Of a stretch of 64,000 bases of DNA, positions 48,325 through 60,729 are shown piece after piece. The notes below the pieces were generated by a model, which saw only the letters and a list, made by a program, of their open reading frames with translations, did no database searches and was not told the DNA's origin. The stretch is from Owenia fusiformis (lineage: Eukaryota; Annelida; Polychaeta; Sabellida; Oweniidae): positions 14,148,931 to 14,212,930 of the forward strand of contig CAIIXF020000003.1 in NCBI GenBank assembly GCA_903813345.2. The letters are read 5' to 3'. The first letter of the stretch is position 1, and the number at the start of each line of letters is the position of its first letter. The position numbers were made by a program, and so were the translations under genes.

Positions 48325-51300
48325 TGTTGTGGTAATTAATGACAGTGGTCTTCGCATAACTAAATTAGTGATATTCATATTGCAGTTTATAGAATTGCCT
48401 GATGTTAAGGGGTCAGTGTGATCACAATAAGACCATGCCCCTATATTATCAACTATGAGGACAATATCTTATCAAGTTATATCTAATGATGCTAAATATT
48501 TATATAAGGTATTATGTGATAAAAAATTGTTGGTTTATGCAACTATCCCTGGATAAACACCCTCATTTATCATGGAATATAAGGACTAAAGTTGGTCCTT
48601 ATCGTCTGATAGCCTCCGATATATTACCTAGGATATTGCCATAGACTTCTAGTTTATCGTTCAATATGATTATGAAGGATTGTTTGAAGGAAAGGGGCTC
48701 ATGAAAGTCATATAAATTACATCCTTATGCAACATAAACCAATAATAAAATAGCCGCACCAACAGTAAAAGAGCATCTAGTCATTGTTTTCTTATGAACC
48801 TTTTCATAATTAGTGTTTTTCGAGGGAGTTGAAAAAATATACTTAGAACATACCCTCTTTTAAAAAGTGAAGTCAGACGAATGCAAAGGGTACTTAGAAC
48901 AGTGAATGTCATATCATTAAAAGTTTTTTTGGAACACATTATGCAATATTGACAATGGGATATGATGATTTTATTTTAAAAGTTTTGTTGAGTTGCTTTG
49001 TCATTTTTGAAACGTTGACCTTTACAACTAATATGCTACAATCGAGCCAACTCAAAGAGCCAGAACTGAATTCAATACCGTCACTGTCGAACTGAATCAA
49101 TCTACAACTCTCGGGGAGAGTTCCATGCATATATAAATGTGTATGAACTCCTTAGAATTGCAGATTAGAAGAGCGTGGACATTTCATCACAAAGAGCAGG
49201 CTGAAAAACATCAATTTGGTTAAAGTGGGTGATGAACTCTTGTCAGATTGTTAATGACATATTGTCATGGCATCACATATTCAAGGAAATGAGTTGATGA
49301 GAGAATATGAGCATTCGATACTATAACGGAAGCATATACTACAGTAATAACAATTACGCGATGTGATTTAAAGTGACTACTTACAAATATTTTTAATAAA
49401 AATCTAAGCGAACAAAATATTGAAACAAAAACGCGTTCATGGGGCAATATTCAAATGAAACTTAATATACGAGTCTATCAAATTAATCAAACATTCAATC
49501 TGAGTTTAAGGCATCTTGTTTTTATCACATTATTTGCCAAGCGGTTATTTGAGCTTGATAAAACGAAGTTGAAGAACGTAAGAATGAAGGTTACGTTATA
49601 TCCAATAATTCAATTGAATCAACAATACACAAAGTAATAAATATCGCATTAGAAACAACGTTGAAAACCTTGGAAAATCCCTAGCATGCAGCCAGAAAGC
49701 TTATCAGATCTTCGCTCTAGTCTGTTCTTGCAACTTTGAAAAACATAAGTTAAAGAACGAACGGATGTCTGCCACCTTGTTGCCATCAACCTTCACGCCA
49801 ACACGATCGCACGCACGCACGCTCGTCAACAAGTGATTGAGACAAGATACGGCACTTTTCGAGGGCGATAAAAAGGAAATAAAGCTTCAGTTGCGGCTAG
49901 AAATAAATGAACATCGCTCTGGGAACAAAATCGCATGTATGGGCTATGTTAATTTGTGACTCCCTCATAAATAATAACCTCGCGACCCTCTTATCCCGCA
50001 AGAGGCTGATAACGCCATAACCAAGTTTTATGAACTTGCGAGAGGAAAATGAAGGTCACTAATGGATATGCCTGATTACTCCTTGAACGACATTTATTCT
50101 CATAGCAGGGTCGAAGTATTTCCCTTGTGACTTAAGATTTGTTACAGTGGCAAACAAGTTGAAATGCTTTTTTGTTAAGCTTAAAATTGGTTTGTAAATT
50201 AAATCAGATTCAATGTGTACTTTGTGTACTGCGATGTGGAAGGTCTGTGTACCATTTCTTACTTTCATTACACGGGTAACATAGGTTGAAGAACCAGCTC
50301 CAAACTCTAACACGGTCAAAGGTATGGGTTCCTTTAATTTTGTTTCATGTTATCCAATTCAAACATGAACATGTAGGATGGGATCGTTCTGGCATTTCGG
50401 CTTTATTTGAAAGAATAGGAAACGATACATAAATGGAATAGTACTCAACACTGGAAATTAAGTATAAATATGAAAATCGTTTTTCCATCTTAATCGAAAA
50501 CTTGTTCTCTCAACATCAAAAATAAAGGTCACGCGATGACTGTCTCCCGCGCTCCAAAATGATTATTTCGCGGTTTTTCCCCGGGCTTGTAATTGTTAAG
50601 CAATACCGAACGTAATAAGAGTGACGTTTTCAGTTACTAATACAGTGACGTGTTGCAACTTATATTGTTGTTCTTTTAAACCTGACGCAATTCCTGTTTC
50701 CACTTAATCACAGCAGTATTCTCTTAGATAAAAGAAAAGAGATCATATACTCGTACATGGCAAACAACGAACTCTACTCATCTGAGCTTCGTTCAAACTG
50801 GCTCTCAAGGGCAATTCCGGAGGCAGTTTTATAATTCAGAGGAATTTAATATGTGTACGTAATATCGACATCGTTTTCTTTGCCCTAAATAGAGTGATCT
50901 ATCAGGAATTTGATTAGTTAGAACATATTATACTTTTTGAATAGCATCTGTCAGTTGGTTGTTCCAATGAATTTCCCGTCATACAAGGACTTTATTATTC
51001 GCGATGGTATTATGTCACTTACGGAGAGAATAGAGACAATTAGGTATATAATCGTATGCCAACTGTGGTAAAACATCAATTTGATGGAATGCACATGGAA
51101 CGAAATTCTATAAATAAAAACATGAGGGTGTTGCACTCCCTAGTTACGCATTTATTAAGGATTTAAATCACGAACACAATGAATTGTAGATGTTTTAAAC
51201 CACGTATGTCTTGTATCAAGACTTTGAACGAGTGCGGAAGTCCGAATTCCACGTCTATGATACAAAACAAAGGTACACTAAATCATCCACAATTTATTAA

Positions 51301-51888
51301 GTCATGTGCATGTGTTTTAATTATGTTCACAAATTTCACAAGATTGTGTACAGTATAACTTAGAATGATTTTTTTCAAGGAAATTTTTTTGCAGGAGTTT
51401 TGTGATGTTTGATAATTTTACATTTTGACCTGCATAAGCAACTGCCTTGCTATTCCTTATGATACTATTAATATGTTTTCACTCAACTTGAAATTATAAA
51501 AATGATGAGGGTTACCAGTTCAAATTCTTTGGACTTTTGAGAAATGGCAAAATGTACTTCTTGTCGAATGATTACATTATTGAACAGAACATATTCAATC
51601 TTGAACTTTAACAAACTCTAGCCGGCTACGCGCAGAATATCTGTCTGATAATATTCTCCAGGGTAAATGGTCCAAGTGGGTACAAAGCCATTAAAATCAG
51701 TTCAATAATGCATTCATTGAAGCCATTGAAGTCATTGTCAAGGTGTGTCCAAGTCTTTCAGACACAAAGTACATTGGAGATAAGTCCATGATTAAGTGAC
51801 TTACATACGTCATTCTCATTCACGGCATCATCCCCTATGTCTATGACTGGTCAGGATCAATGTTAAAAGGTTGTTTCAATTATACGAA
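48325..51888. other. Intronic sequence with no recognisable feature
   Basis: Frames of 60-86 codons without family motifs. Some purine-rich and cacgcacgcacg stretches near 49.8 kb; no array or TIR found. Confidence 0.4.
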
Positions 51889-51892
51889 TTAA

Positions 51893-52012
51893 GAAGGCAT
51901 TAACATTAAAATGTCACCACCTCCCATCTGTTGCGGACGCCGAACACCAGGTCGTCGAACGCCGAACACCGTAAACAAAAAGTTGGAGACTAGAACAATG
52001 TGTCATCTCACA
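51893..52012 (+). repeat. Dispersed repeat, family C copy 3
   Basis: aaggcattaacattaaaatg, tcaccacctcccatctgttg, cggacgccgaacaccagg, cgaacgccgaacacc and aaaaagttggagactagaac follow the order of the copies at 29445-29585 (inverted) and 36440-36545. Confidence 0.65.
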
Positions 52013-52014
52013 AC

Positions 52015-52890
52015 TGGTTGTGACATAATAGTTGCTTGTTTGAAAATGGATAAGGCCCTCTTTCAACCTGCTTCACGATTTCAAGATTTGGTATTCGTAT
52101 ACGATACTCGTACACCAAGTGAATCCCATCATTCGTGTTCACATTAATTTTTGCAAAGTTGTTGCTCATCGCTTATACATCTTTACTCCACATCTTTTCT
52201 TGTCCTAAGTTTGTTTTGTTAAGGTACATGATTGAGTCAAGTCAAACATTTTCATCTATAGGTATACACCGGTACTTGTGCAGTTTTGTAAAGACAACTA
52301 CAGTCAGGTACATTACAGAAACTCTAATGCCAATAAACCATTGGGATATTACAATACTATGCGCAATTAACGAAACAATGAGGTGATATAAATGATTTAT
52401 TGTAATCTAGTTATTTGACTTACTGACAAAAAAGAAAATGATGCTATTATTAGTCCATTTGTTTATTCAGCAAACGTCCCTAACACATTATGGCCAACGA
52501 CCCAAGAGTTGATGAGCGCAGTTAAAGATCATTAGATAAGTGTCGTGAATATTGGCATCGTCACTGACCCAGAAACCTTTTTAATAAGTCGATTTGGATT
52601 GTATGGGTTGTGTTTGGACTAATATAATATCCACTTCCCCGACCCACACGCATTGGAATATGCATTAGTTTATTATTACAGTTCTGGCTTCAAATCATGG
52701 TTTTATAGCATCTTGCATTGAACATCGATGTACAAGTGATTCTCCATTATTCAATTTTATTTGTTTTATGTTTTTTTCAAGGCTACTTTTTTAATTTTGC
52801 GAATTAGTTTTTGTGTCAGCCTGGAGATCTCTTAGTCTCATTATGTCACAGGTTGTTAATATTAGTTGTAGCTGAACGAATCGAAGGTGA
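52015..52890. other. Intronic sequence with no recognisable feature
   Basis: A frame of 83 codons at 52135-52386 has no family resemblance; nothing else noted. Confidence 0.4.
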
Positions 52891-52897
52891 CTGACAG

Positions 52898-53116
52898 AAG
52901 CAGTTTAACAAGGATAAGTTATAATTTCATAACTTGCTACGGCAGTTTTTCGATAAATTATATTTTCACAATTTACATATAGCAGTTTAACGAAGATAAC
53001 TTATATTTTCACAACTTACATACACTGTAGCAGTTTAATGAAGATAACTTATATTATCATTACAACAGAAACTAAGCTAAACTAGCTAACTTAAAGATAA
53101 CTGATATTTTACAACC
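52898..53116 (+). repeat. Degenerate 41-47 bp tandem repeat, about 4 copies
   Basis: Units of agcagtttaacgaagataac followed by ttatattttcacaacttaca occur near 52899, 52941, 52981 and 53029, with a partial copy after 53085. Confidence 0.7.
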
Positions 53117-53119
53117 ACT

Positions 53120-54350
53120 TTCATTCCTGGTCCTTATTTCAACTATTTAGTCCATTCTACGCGACCTTTAACTACTTCCTTCCCATAGCGTACTTGATCA
53201 ATGATAAACATACTATCGATGTTGTTTTGTGTCCTTCTATTGACTAGGTACCGAACAGACAAATTAAGCAACTCTTTAAGTCATCGAGACGTTTGCATAT
53301 ATCAACTGTTGCTTCACTTATACTACTCCTTGGCTTTGACTAAATATTTATTTTGGATTCTGGAATTGCTGGAAATCTTGAACGTGGCTTATCTAGAAAT
53401 GGAGATACTAAATAGACCTCCTCTTCGATTTGTTATCATTACCATATGCCTCGAAATATAGTCCTGAACAAGTGTATTCATCTTATCTCCATTAAGGTTG
53501 AGTACTTCGTTTGAATTTAAGACATGCCTATACTTGATTCATTTCATTTGCATGGGCCAATTGCCCAATTTACCTAATTTGCCATGTTTTATGGGAATTG
53601 CGTGCAAAATTGTGTAATCAGAGAAAAGGCGGGGAGAATAGAGTGATCGGAGGATGGATTTACCGTACTATATGTATAGAGCGCACAAATATGTCTGCAT
53701 TTTGAAACAAGGAATGTAAAATTGAACGAAATCACTGTAAGATGTGCTTTAAGATATTAATGGATGAGAGTTTACAGGCCATCTAAAATGGCCATGCAAA
53801 ACAAAAAGTGCTCTCATTTTCTTATTTAATTGAGTCCAAATTCACAAATATTTTCGATCTGTATAGCTTCAGAAAACATTCAAAATGAGGAAATGAAAGC
53901 ATTTACATGAAAAACTATGAGCAGATTTTATAGGATTATGCACTGCGACATCTCCCTAGTTAGTAGTAGTACACATTAACTTAACAATATTTGTACAAGT
54001 GCAATAAATGTTATTGAACATTATCGTAAAATGATTTTAATTGGCAGATGACGTTCTATTTGACAATTGCTTTCAAAATGATTTTACTTTATCGTCCTTA
54101 GGCAAACAGAACAGACAACAAACATCAAGGATATGTCATTTCCATAAAGAAAAGATATGATAGCAATTAGAGAAATGTTAAACTGCACTCCCACACACTT
54201 ATAAAGGCAGAATCAGAAATCAGAATTGATCTAACATTCAGAACCTATTTGAGCTGAACTCAATCGTTATGGTATCTTTTGAAAAAGGTGCACAAATCAC
54301 ACAAGAGAGAATTTTAATATATGTGTGTACGTAAATAAACAAATAAACAA
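53120..54350. other. Intronic sequence with no recognisable feature
   Basis: One frame of 86 codons at 53201-53461 without family resemblance. Confidence 0.4.
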
Positions 54351-54354
54351 ATAG

Positions 54355-54660
54355 ATGTATGATTGGCCACATGATATCACTATCAGCTTATTATTAAATC
54401 TACAGCATATGATCTCAAACAGATGCAAAGCATCTGACATGTCTGATCACAGTATCATCACTCTTGTATTCAAACCTTATTCTTTTGCCAATAAATGTTA
54501 TGATACCGAGGTGCCATTATATCGTGATGTAGAGGATTCAAATCAGGGTCTTAACTTTTTTAGACCTGCATTTTACAATACTGGATCTATGCCTGATTTT
54601 ATTGAATTGTAAGACTGACCACTATAAATAATTAAATAAACAAACTAAAACTAACTAACT
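54355..54660 (+). mobile_element. Likely 5'-truncated non-LTR retrotransposon 3' end
   Basis: An 85-codon frame ending FFRPAFYNTGSMPDFIEL is followed by ttgaattgtaagactgacc, actataaataattaaataaa and aaactaac repeats. This tail is shared, inverted, with 32564-32625. The coding remnant could be the C-terminus of a retrotransposon protein, but no reverse transcriptase motif is present to prove it. Confidence 0.5.
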
Positions 54661-54703
54661 ATCATATATATTAGATTGTAATGATTAGTTGATTTGTGGA
54701 ACG

Positions 54704-55188
54704 TTTAAAGTACGCAGATTGTTTGGCTGCCTAGGGGGTCCCATACTTTCAGGACACCCTGTATATTCTACTATACCCACATATAAGTTGGAAAATAGGG
54801 ATGAATGTCAATCAGGGACATCTGAAATATGTTTGCGGGCACAATAGTTCAAAGGCTACCGTTTAAAGCACGCAGATTGTTTTGCTGCCTAGGGGGTCTC
54901 ATACTTTCAAAACACCCTGTATATTCTACTATACCCACATATAAGTTGGAAAATAGGGATGAATGTCAATCAGGGACATCTGAAATCTGTTTGCAGGCAC
55001 AATAGTTCAAAGGCTACAGTTTAAAGCACGCAGATTGTTTTGCTGCCTAGGGGGTCTCATACTTTCAGGACACCCTGTATATTCTACTATACCCATATAT
55101 AAGTTGGAAAATAGAGATGAATGTCAATCAGGGACATCTGAAATCTGTTTGCGGGCACAATAGTTTAAAGCACGCAGATTGTTTTGCT
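54704..55188 (+). repeat. 158 bp tandem array carrying a transposon-end motif, about 3 copies
   Basis: Copies begin with tttaaagcacgcagattgtt at 54704, 54862, 55020 and (partial) 55164. Each holds ctgcctagggggtctcatac, tttcaggacaccctgtatat, ctactatacccacatataag, and gaatgtcaatcagggacatc. The ggacaccctgta block is the inverse of the Tc1/mariner-type end TACAGGGTGTCC. Copies differ at only a few positions; the last spacing is 144 bp because of a short deletion. Confidence 0.9.
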
Positions 55189-55189
55189 T

Positions 55190-56550
55190 ATTACCAGCTA
55201 GGTATTATCTCTGATTAATGGGGTCAATTTAATGATTGTACGGAAAAATTAATATTTTGCTGGACAGTGAAATATGTGTTTAGCGTTCATTGTCTTCATT
55301 AGCACAAAAACACATTATCATCAATTTCCGCGACATGGCTGTTTTTATATGTGCTTTGAACCTTATTCCAGAACTCATTCATTTCCAGTCATCCATTTAA
55401 AAAACATTTTACATAATAGAAATATTGAATTCAAAGGTTATGCAAGAGATTTGAACATCCTTACCTGAAAGTACCCAGCAGAAACATATCTCGGACATCT
55501 TAGAAGTTTTAAACGTAGGCTAGGCCCACTATTTACGTGTGTAATCTTTCCAGGGGGGTGTTTTAGCAAAGGAAATGAAATCCCAGGTTGAATATGATAT
55601 ACATAATTCAATTAGTTTTATGATCTTATACGGGCGATTCAAAAAATGTTGCCAATTTTTTATTTTTATTTTTTGTCTTATTGTTTTATTCATCATATCT
55701 TGTTGCAAAACAAAAGGAACACCTATCTAGCTCGAATCTTGTCACCAATGTTTTGTGAAAGCTATCAAAAGTCGTAGTCATACAAGTAACAAAACTATTA
55801 TTGGTACTGATTACATTTGATCTGGGACGCATGTTTTTCGCGCCAACCTGTATCGTCATAGTATGCAAGTAAATGTCTAGGTCGGTAAGTAATAAAAATA
55901 CGTTAACAAGCATTGATAAATTACGCATATATCCTATCGTTGGCTCTATTACCTTAACAATAATCTGTTCGAACGTTAATTGATCATTTTCATGCAACAT
56001 TTGTTTTTATGTGTGCTTTATAAAAACAACCATTGTTATTGAACACTGTAATGCTATTATAGTCCTGCGATGTTTGGCACTTTGCTTACGTAATTCAGGT
56101 TAGTTCACGCCTTATATAATTGTTCAAGTCTAAAAGAATGTAGGTAGAATATCTAAAAACAACAAATAACGTTTTCTTGTGAAAACAGTGGCGGTTTTTA
56201 GAACGGTGTTATCATACCACTGCGCAGTATGGCCCAATAATTAGGTAATTCATGTGCTTCTACTCAGATTTATAAGGGGCCCATAACGTTAAACATGAAT
56301 GAGCTTTTGTAGGAAGAGTTTGGTAAAATGATTCTTTCGACTTTAACGAGAAGCCACTGAGCTATATATCTATTGTAACTACAAGCAGTCTTTATTATCA
56401 TGACTGGGACCTGACTGGTTGTACTTCAACACAGTGAAGGGGCTATTGTAACCACAACGGATCCATTAAAGTAACAAAATGGCGTAATATTCGGGTTTGA
56501 ATTCTGGCAAGATTTTTCATCATTGCATGATATGTAGGAAGAATCGTTTT
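55190..56550. other. Intronic sequence with no recognisable feature
   Basis: A 104-codon minus-strand frame (55686-56000) and a 64-codon plus frame have no recognised family. Confidence 0.4.
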
Positions 56551-56559
56551 GGTACAAAC

Positions 56560-58050
56560 TTTACAACGTTGCTCTCTGCTCTTTTCACTTCAGTTTTGTG
56601 CTTATATCTTCAATTTGTGAACTTTACAACGGTGCTCTCTGCTCTTTTCACTTCATCTCTGTGCTTATATCTTCAATTTGTGAACTTTACAACGGTGCTC
56701 TCTGCTCTTTTCAATTCAGTTTTGTGCTTATATCTTCAATTTGTGAACTTTACAACGGTGCTCTCTGCTCTTTTCACTTCATTTCTGTGCTTATATCTTC
56801 AATTTGTGAACTTTAGAAAGGTGCTCTCTGCTCTTTTCACTTCAGTTTTGTGCTTATATCTTCAATTTGCAAACTTTACAACGTTGCTCTATGCTCTTTT
56901 CACTTCATTTTCGTGCTTATATCTTCAATTTGTGAACTTTACAACGGTGCTCTCTGCTCTTTTCACTTCATTTTTGTGCTTATATCTTCAATTTGTGAAC
57001 TTCACAACGGTGCTCTCTGCTCTTTTCACTTCATTCTTGTGCTTATTTCTTCAATTTGTGAACTTTACAACGTCGCTCTCTGCTCTTTTCACTTCATTTT
57101 TGTGCTTATATCTTTAATTTGTGAACTTTACAACGGTGCTCTCTGCTCTTTTCACTTCATTTTTGTGCTTATATCTTCAATTTGTGAACTTAACAACGAT
57201 GCTCTCTGCTCTTTTCACTTCATTTTTGTGCTTATATCTTCAATATGTGAACTTAACAATGGTGCTCTCTGCTCTTTTCACTTCATTTTTGTGCTTATAT
57301 CTTCAATTTGTGAACTTAACAACGATGCTCTCTGCTCTTTTCACTTCATTTTTGTGCTAATATCTTCAATTTGTGAACTTTACAACGGTTTTCTCTGCTC
57401 TTTTCACTTCATTTTTGTATTAATATCTTCAATATGTGAACTTTACAACGGTGCTCTCTGCTCTTTTCAATTCAGTTTTGTGCTTATATCTTCAATTTGT
57501 GAACTTTACAACGGTGCTCTCTGCTCTTTTCACTTCATTTTTGTGCTTATATCTTCAATTTGTGAACTTTACAACGGTGCTCTCTGCTCTTTTCACTTTA
57601 TTTTTGTGCTTATTTCTTCAATTTGTGAACTTTACAACGGTGCTCTCTGCTCTTTTCAATTCAGTTTTGTGCTTATATCTTCAATTTGTGAACTTTACAA
57701 CGGTGCTCTCTGCTCTTTTCACTTCATTTTTGTCCTTATATCTTCAATATGTGAACTTTACAACGATGCTCTCTGCTCTTTTCACTTCATTTTTGTCCTT
57801 ATATCTTCAATATGTGAACTTTACAACGATGCTCTCTGCTCTTTTCACTTCATTTTTGTCCTTATATCTTCAATATGTGAACTTGACAACGATGCTCTCT
57901 GCTCTTTTCACTTCATTTTTGTGCTTATATCTTCAATTTGTGAACTTTACAACGGTGCTCTCTGCTCTTTTCACTTCATTTTTGTGCTTATTTCTTCAAT
58001 TTGTGAACTTTACAACGGCGCTCTCTGCTCTTTTCACTTCGTTTGTCCTT
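56560..58050 (+). repeat. 63 bp minisatellite, about 24 copies
   Basis: The unit is tttacaacggtgctctctgc, tcttttcacttcatttttgt, gcttatatcttcaatttgtg and aac. At 63 bp it equals 21 codons, so two plus-strand frames stay open for hundreds of codons: 406 codons at 56850-58070 (units like SSICELYNGALCSFHF), and 206 and 223 codons in another frame (units like LCLYLQFVNFTTVLSALF). Variants (caattcagttttgtg; catttctgtg; gtcctta) recur in blocks, pointing to recent block expansion. Two equally open frames and the absence of a domain argue against a coding role. Confidence 0.92.
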
Positions 58051-58059
58051 ATATCTTCA

Positions 58060-58390
58060 ATCCGGAATGAGTTCGAATCCAAGAATGACTTTATGAATGA
58101 GATTTAAGTAGAATATAGAATATTGCAATTTGACCACAAGATGGTAAAATCAACTAAAATGTTAACATGCAATTAATCAGATAAAAATGTGATTTCATTA
58201 ATCACGAAGCAAACATCTTGTTGAATTTATTTTAAGTTTAAAGGCCTTGTCACTTATTTAGCTCATTTATCGTCAGGATCTGTGTGAGTTTATTAGTGAT
58301 AGTATCTACCATCTAAATTAACATCGTACTGCCCTCGTACTTCTAATGCCCACTTATAGTTTGAATAATAGCAAACTCGAAATCAAAGCA
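58060..58390. other. Intronic sequence with no recognisable feature
   Basis: Short gap between the 63 bp array and a diverged family A repeat; nothing recognised. Confidence 0.4.
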
Positions 58391-58394
58391 ATGC

Positions 58395-58497
58395 CCAAAC
58401 CCGTTCTTTCAAAATCTTGCATGTTTGCCATTTTGAGCACCTTTCAAGTGATTTTTGGCCCAAATTGTCGTATGGAACAAATGCTGGCTACAGGGCT
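58395..58497 (-). repeat. Family A repeat, diverged copy 3
   Basis: The plus strand here reads ccgttctttcaaaatcttgc, ttgccattttgagcaccttt, caagtgatttttggcc and ctggctacagggc. This parallels ttctttcaaaatcacgcag, ttctgagcactttttaagtg and ggctacgagcc at 20433-20608. Confidence 0.55.
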
Positions 58498-58499
58498 GT

Positions 58500-59525
58500 T
58501 ATTCTTCAAATTGTCAGGTTACTTTATCTGATTGCCCTGCAAGTTATTCAAGTTAATGTGACCTAACCGCCTCATACAAATGCAGGTTATTTGGTAAAAG
58601 AAACTCAATTGACATAAACTATTATCGGTTTTGACAGATACAGCCTGTAACACTTCATGTATTTACCTTAAAGCACTCACAATTTGGTAATGCAACGATT
58701 TTATTCGACGTCCAATCGACAAGTTGCGTTGTCTTCAATGATAATATTCTAGAATCTCTGAAGATAGGAATACTAAACACTTCTTGGTGTCTTAACTGTC
58801 GAAGATGACACGATACGAGTCAAAGTCGATCAGATACCGATATTAGATGTGACAAGGGTTCGTGTAATCACGGGGGAAGTTTGATTTTATGTTGATGTCA
58901 TCTAGGTCTTCTTTGATGTCATCTAGGTTGTTTGATTGATGAGGTGGTTAAGGCAATACGCAACATAGCTCATTGTCATTAATTCAAACCTGCATTAGAT
59001 CTGATTTTACTGATTAAAGTGCGAAACAAAAGAAATTTATCAGCTATCTGGTTTAGCTCCGTACGGAAGACTTCAACCGCATTAGGCACACACTCACTTA
59101 GAAGCTATTTATCAATATTCCCCACCTTCGACATTTACTTTAAATTGTATTGCATCGTTAGTGAATAGTCGAAAATCTTTTCGAATCAAAAGAGATTTTG
59201 GAATTACCGTTTATATCGTTTTTGATGTAGATTCTAAGTGTGCAGTTCATGCTTAAATTCCTTAAGTCTCGTTTCCTATCCAGCGAGGATATCGCAGCTT
59301 AATCCCCGATGTACATTTATATTTACGAATGCTGACAAATTACCTCTTTCACTCAATATGACTTGTTCATTATTAAAGCGTGAGGATTAAGCATTTGTGT
59401 TACTCCCTAGATCTGCTTGTTGTGAAGTAAACATAACAATTCGTGTTGCGTGTAAATATTATTATTTTCCATTTATTTAACTTCACAAGTTGGGTATTAA
59501 TATAACTGTTGGGATGTAGACAATT
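58500..59525. other. Intronic sequence with no recognisable feature
   Basis: Only a short direct duplication of tttgatgtcatctaggt near 58889 and 58911 was noted. Confidence 0.4.
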
Positions 59526-59528
59526 TTT

Positions 59529-59626
59529 TAAATGTCCACAAGTATATCAATATATTAAGTGTCCATAAGGATATAAATATATTAAATGTCCATAAGTGTA
59601 TAAATATATTAATTGTTCATAAATGA
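59529..59626 (+). repeat. 31-32 bp tandem repeat, 3 copies
   Basis: aaatgtccacaagtatatca plus atatatta recurs as aagtgtccataaggatataa and aaatgtccataagtgtataa, with a fourth, weaker attgttcataaatg copy. Confidence 0.75.
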
Positions 59627-59629
59627 TAT

Positions 59630-60480
59630 GCAATATTATTATGATACAATTGCATGTACAGTGATTTACTTTAATTATATTATCAGAACGTTCTATTGTT
59701 AGCTACTAGTGCTATTGCAAGCAGCCTGTAAAGTTGAACTAAGATATAAACTTGTTTCACTGAGGTTAACCCTAAACTGATGTGTCAGTCAAACATTAAC
59801 ATAATGCACAGATACAATCGTTCGACCCACAAAGCACCTTATTTGGCATAAGGGAAAATATATGATTGCCTAAGAAGTTGATTAAAAAGTACATTGAATA
59901 TGAAATACACTCTGCGTCACATTGTGCTCTGCAAGGGATCATTGATGGGACGTTAAAAAGTCAACTAAGGTGAACAATTGTGTCGACTTTAAGACCTATT
60001 TGGGCATGACGTCACTAAATTCTTACTCAGTCTGTCGCTGGTAAAAAGGTCAATATGTTTGTTTGAGTTTTCACTGAAAAATGCAATTATGCATTGGAAT
60101 GTGGCATATGTATATTTGAATGTGGAATATGTATTGATATGTTGTATATTTAGTCTCGAACGCAAAACTTATTTTTGCAAATAGCTCATTTGTAGCCTAC
60201 CTGGTAAACGTATGCGGGGTTAATATAACCGGTGTGCAGAATAACGATAGTCCCTGTGCAGACCCGTACCTTGCTTACATCAGCTGCAGGGGACTCATTT
60301 CTAGAGGGCTGGTACTGTATTTTGTAAGCAAAAAGCAATTTTGACCAAAACTAGGCCACAAGTTTAACAAAAAACAAGACAAACAGAGAAATATATATAT
60401 CGCACTTTTAGGACCAAATGGCAGCCATGTAATTCACCAGGATGCCCAAAACGTAATCAGATTGGACTTCACAAAATGTC
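59630..60480. other. Intronic sequence with no recognisable feature
   Basis: No frames or arrays noted. Confidence 0.4.
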
Positions 60481-60489
60481 CGATTTGTC

Positions 60490-60566
60490 GACGGCGCCCG
60501 GCCGATGAGTATTTTGTTCAAAATTGCATTTATTTTTGAACAAAATACTCAATTGGCAGGACGCCA
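60490..60566. repeat. Hairpin-forming inverted repeat with perfect 17 bp core
   Basis: gagtattttgttcaaaa (60507-60523) and ttttgaacaaaatactc (60534-60550) are exact inverses around a 10-base loop. Flanks (ggcgcccggccgat against ttggcaggacgcc) extend the stem imperfectly. Confidence 0.8.
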
Positions 60567-60635
60567 TGTGTAAAAGGGTAGAAGGTCCTATCAAATGATG
60601 GTCCTACTCTTCATTAATTTATATGGTGACCTCTT

Positions 60636-60727
60636 TCCCTTATTATCTTATACACAATCAGGGCCAGAAAGGGCTGTTAAGAAAGGGGACCATAATACAT
60701 GGGGGACCATAATTTCTTTCACACCGG
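60636..60727 (+). repeat. Direct repeat copy 1 (family D)
   Basis: tatacacaatcagggccaga, gggaccataatacatggggg and accataatttctttcacacc match the sequence at 63697-63786 in the same order. Confidence 0.75.
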
Positions 60728-60729
60728 TC

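Noticed and set aside
49800-49840. CRISPR-like or regulatory repeat at acgcacgcacgctcg
   Set aside because: A very short simple repeat in an animal genome; no spacer structure.
56850-58070. 406-codon open frame as a repeat-protein gene
   Set aside because: It exists only because the 63 bp unit is a multiple of three and has no stop in that frame. A second frame is equally open, and there is no start context, signal or domain.
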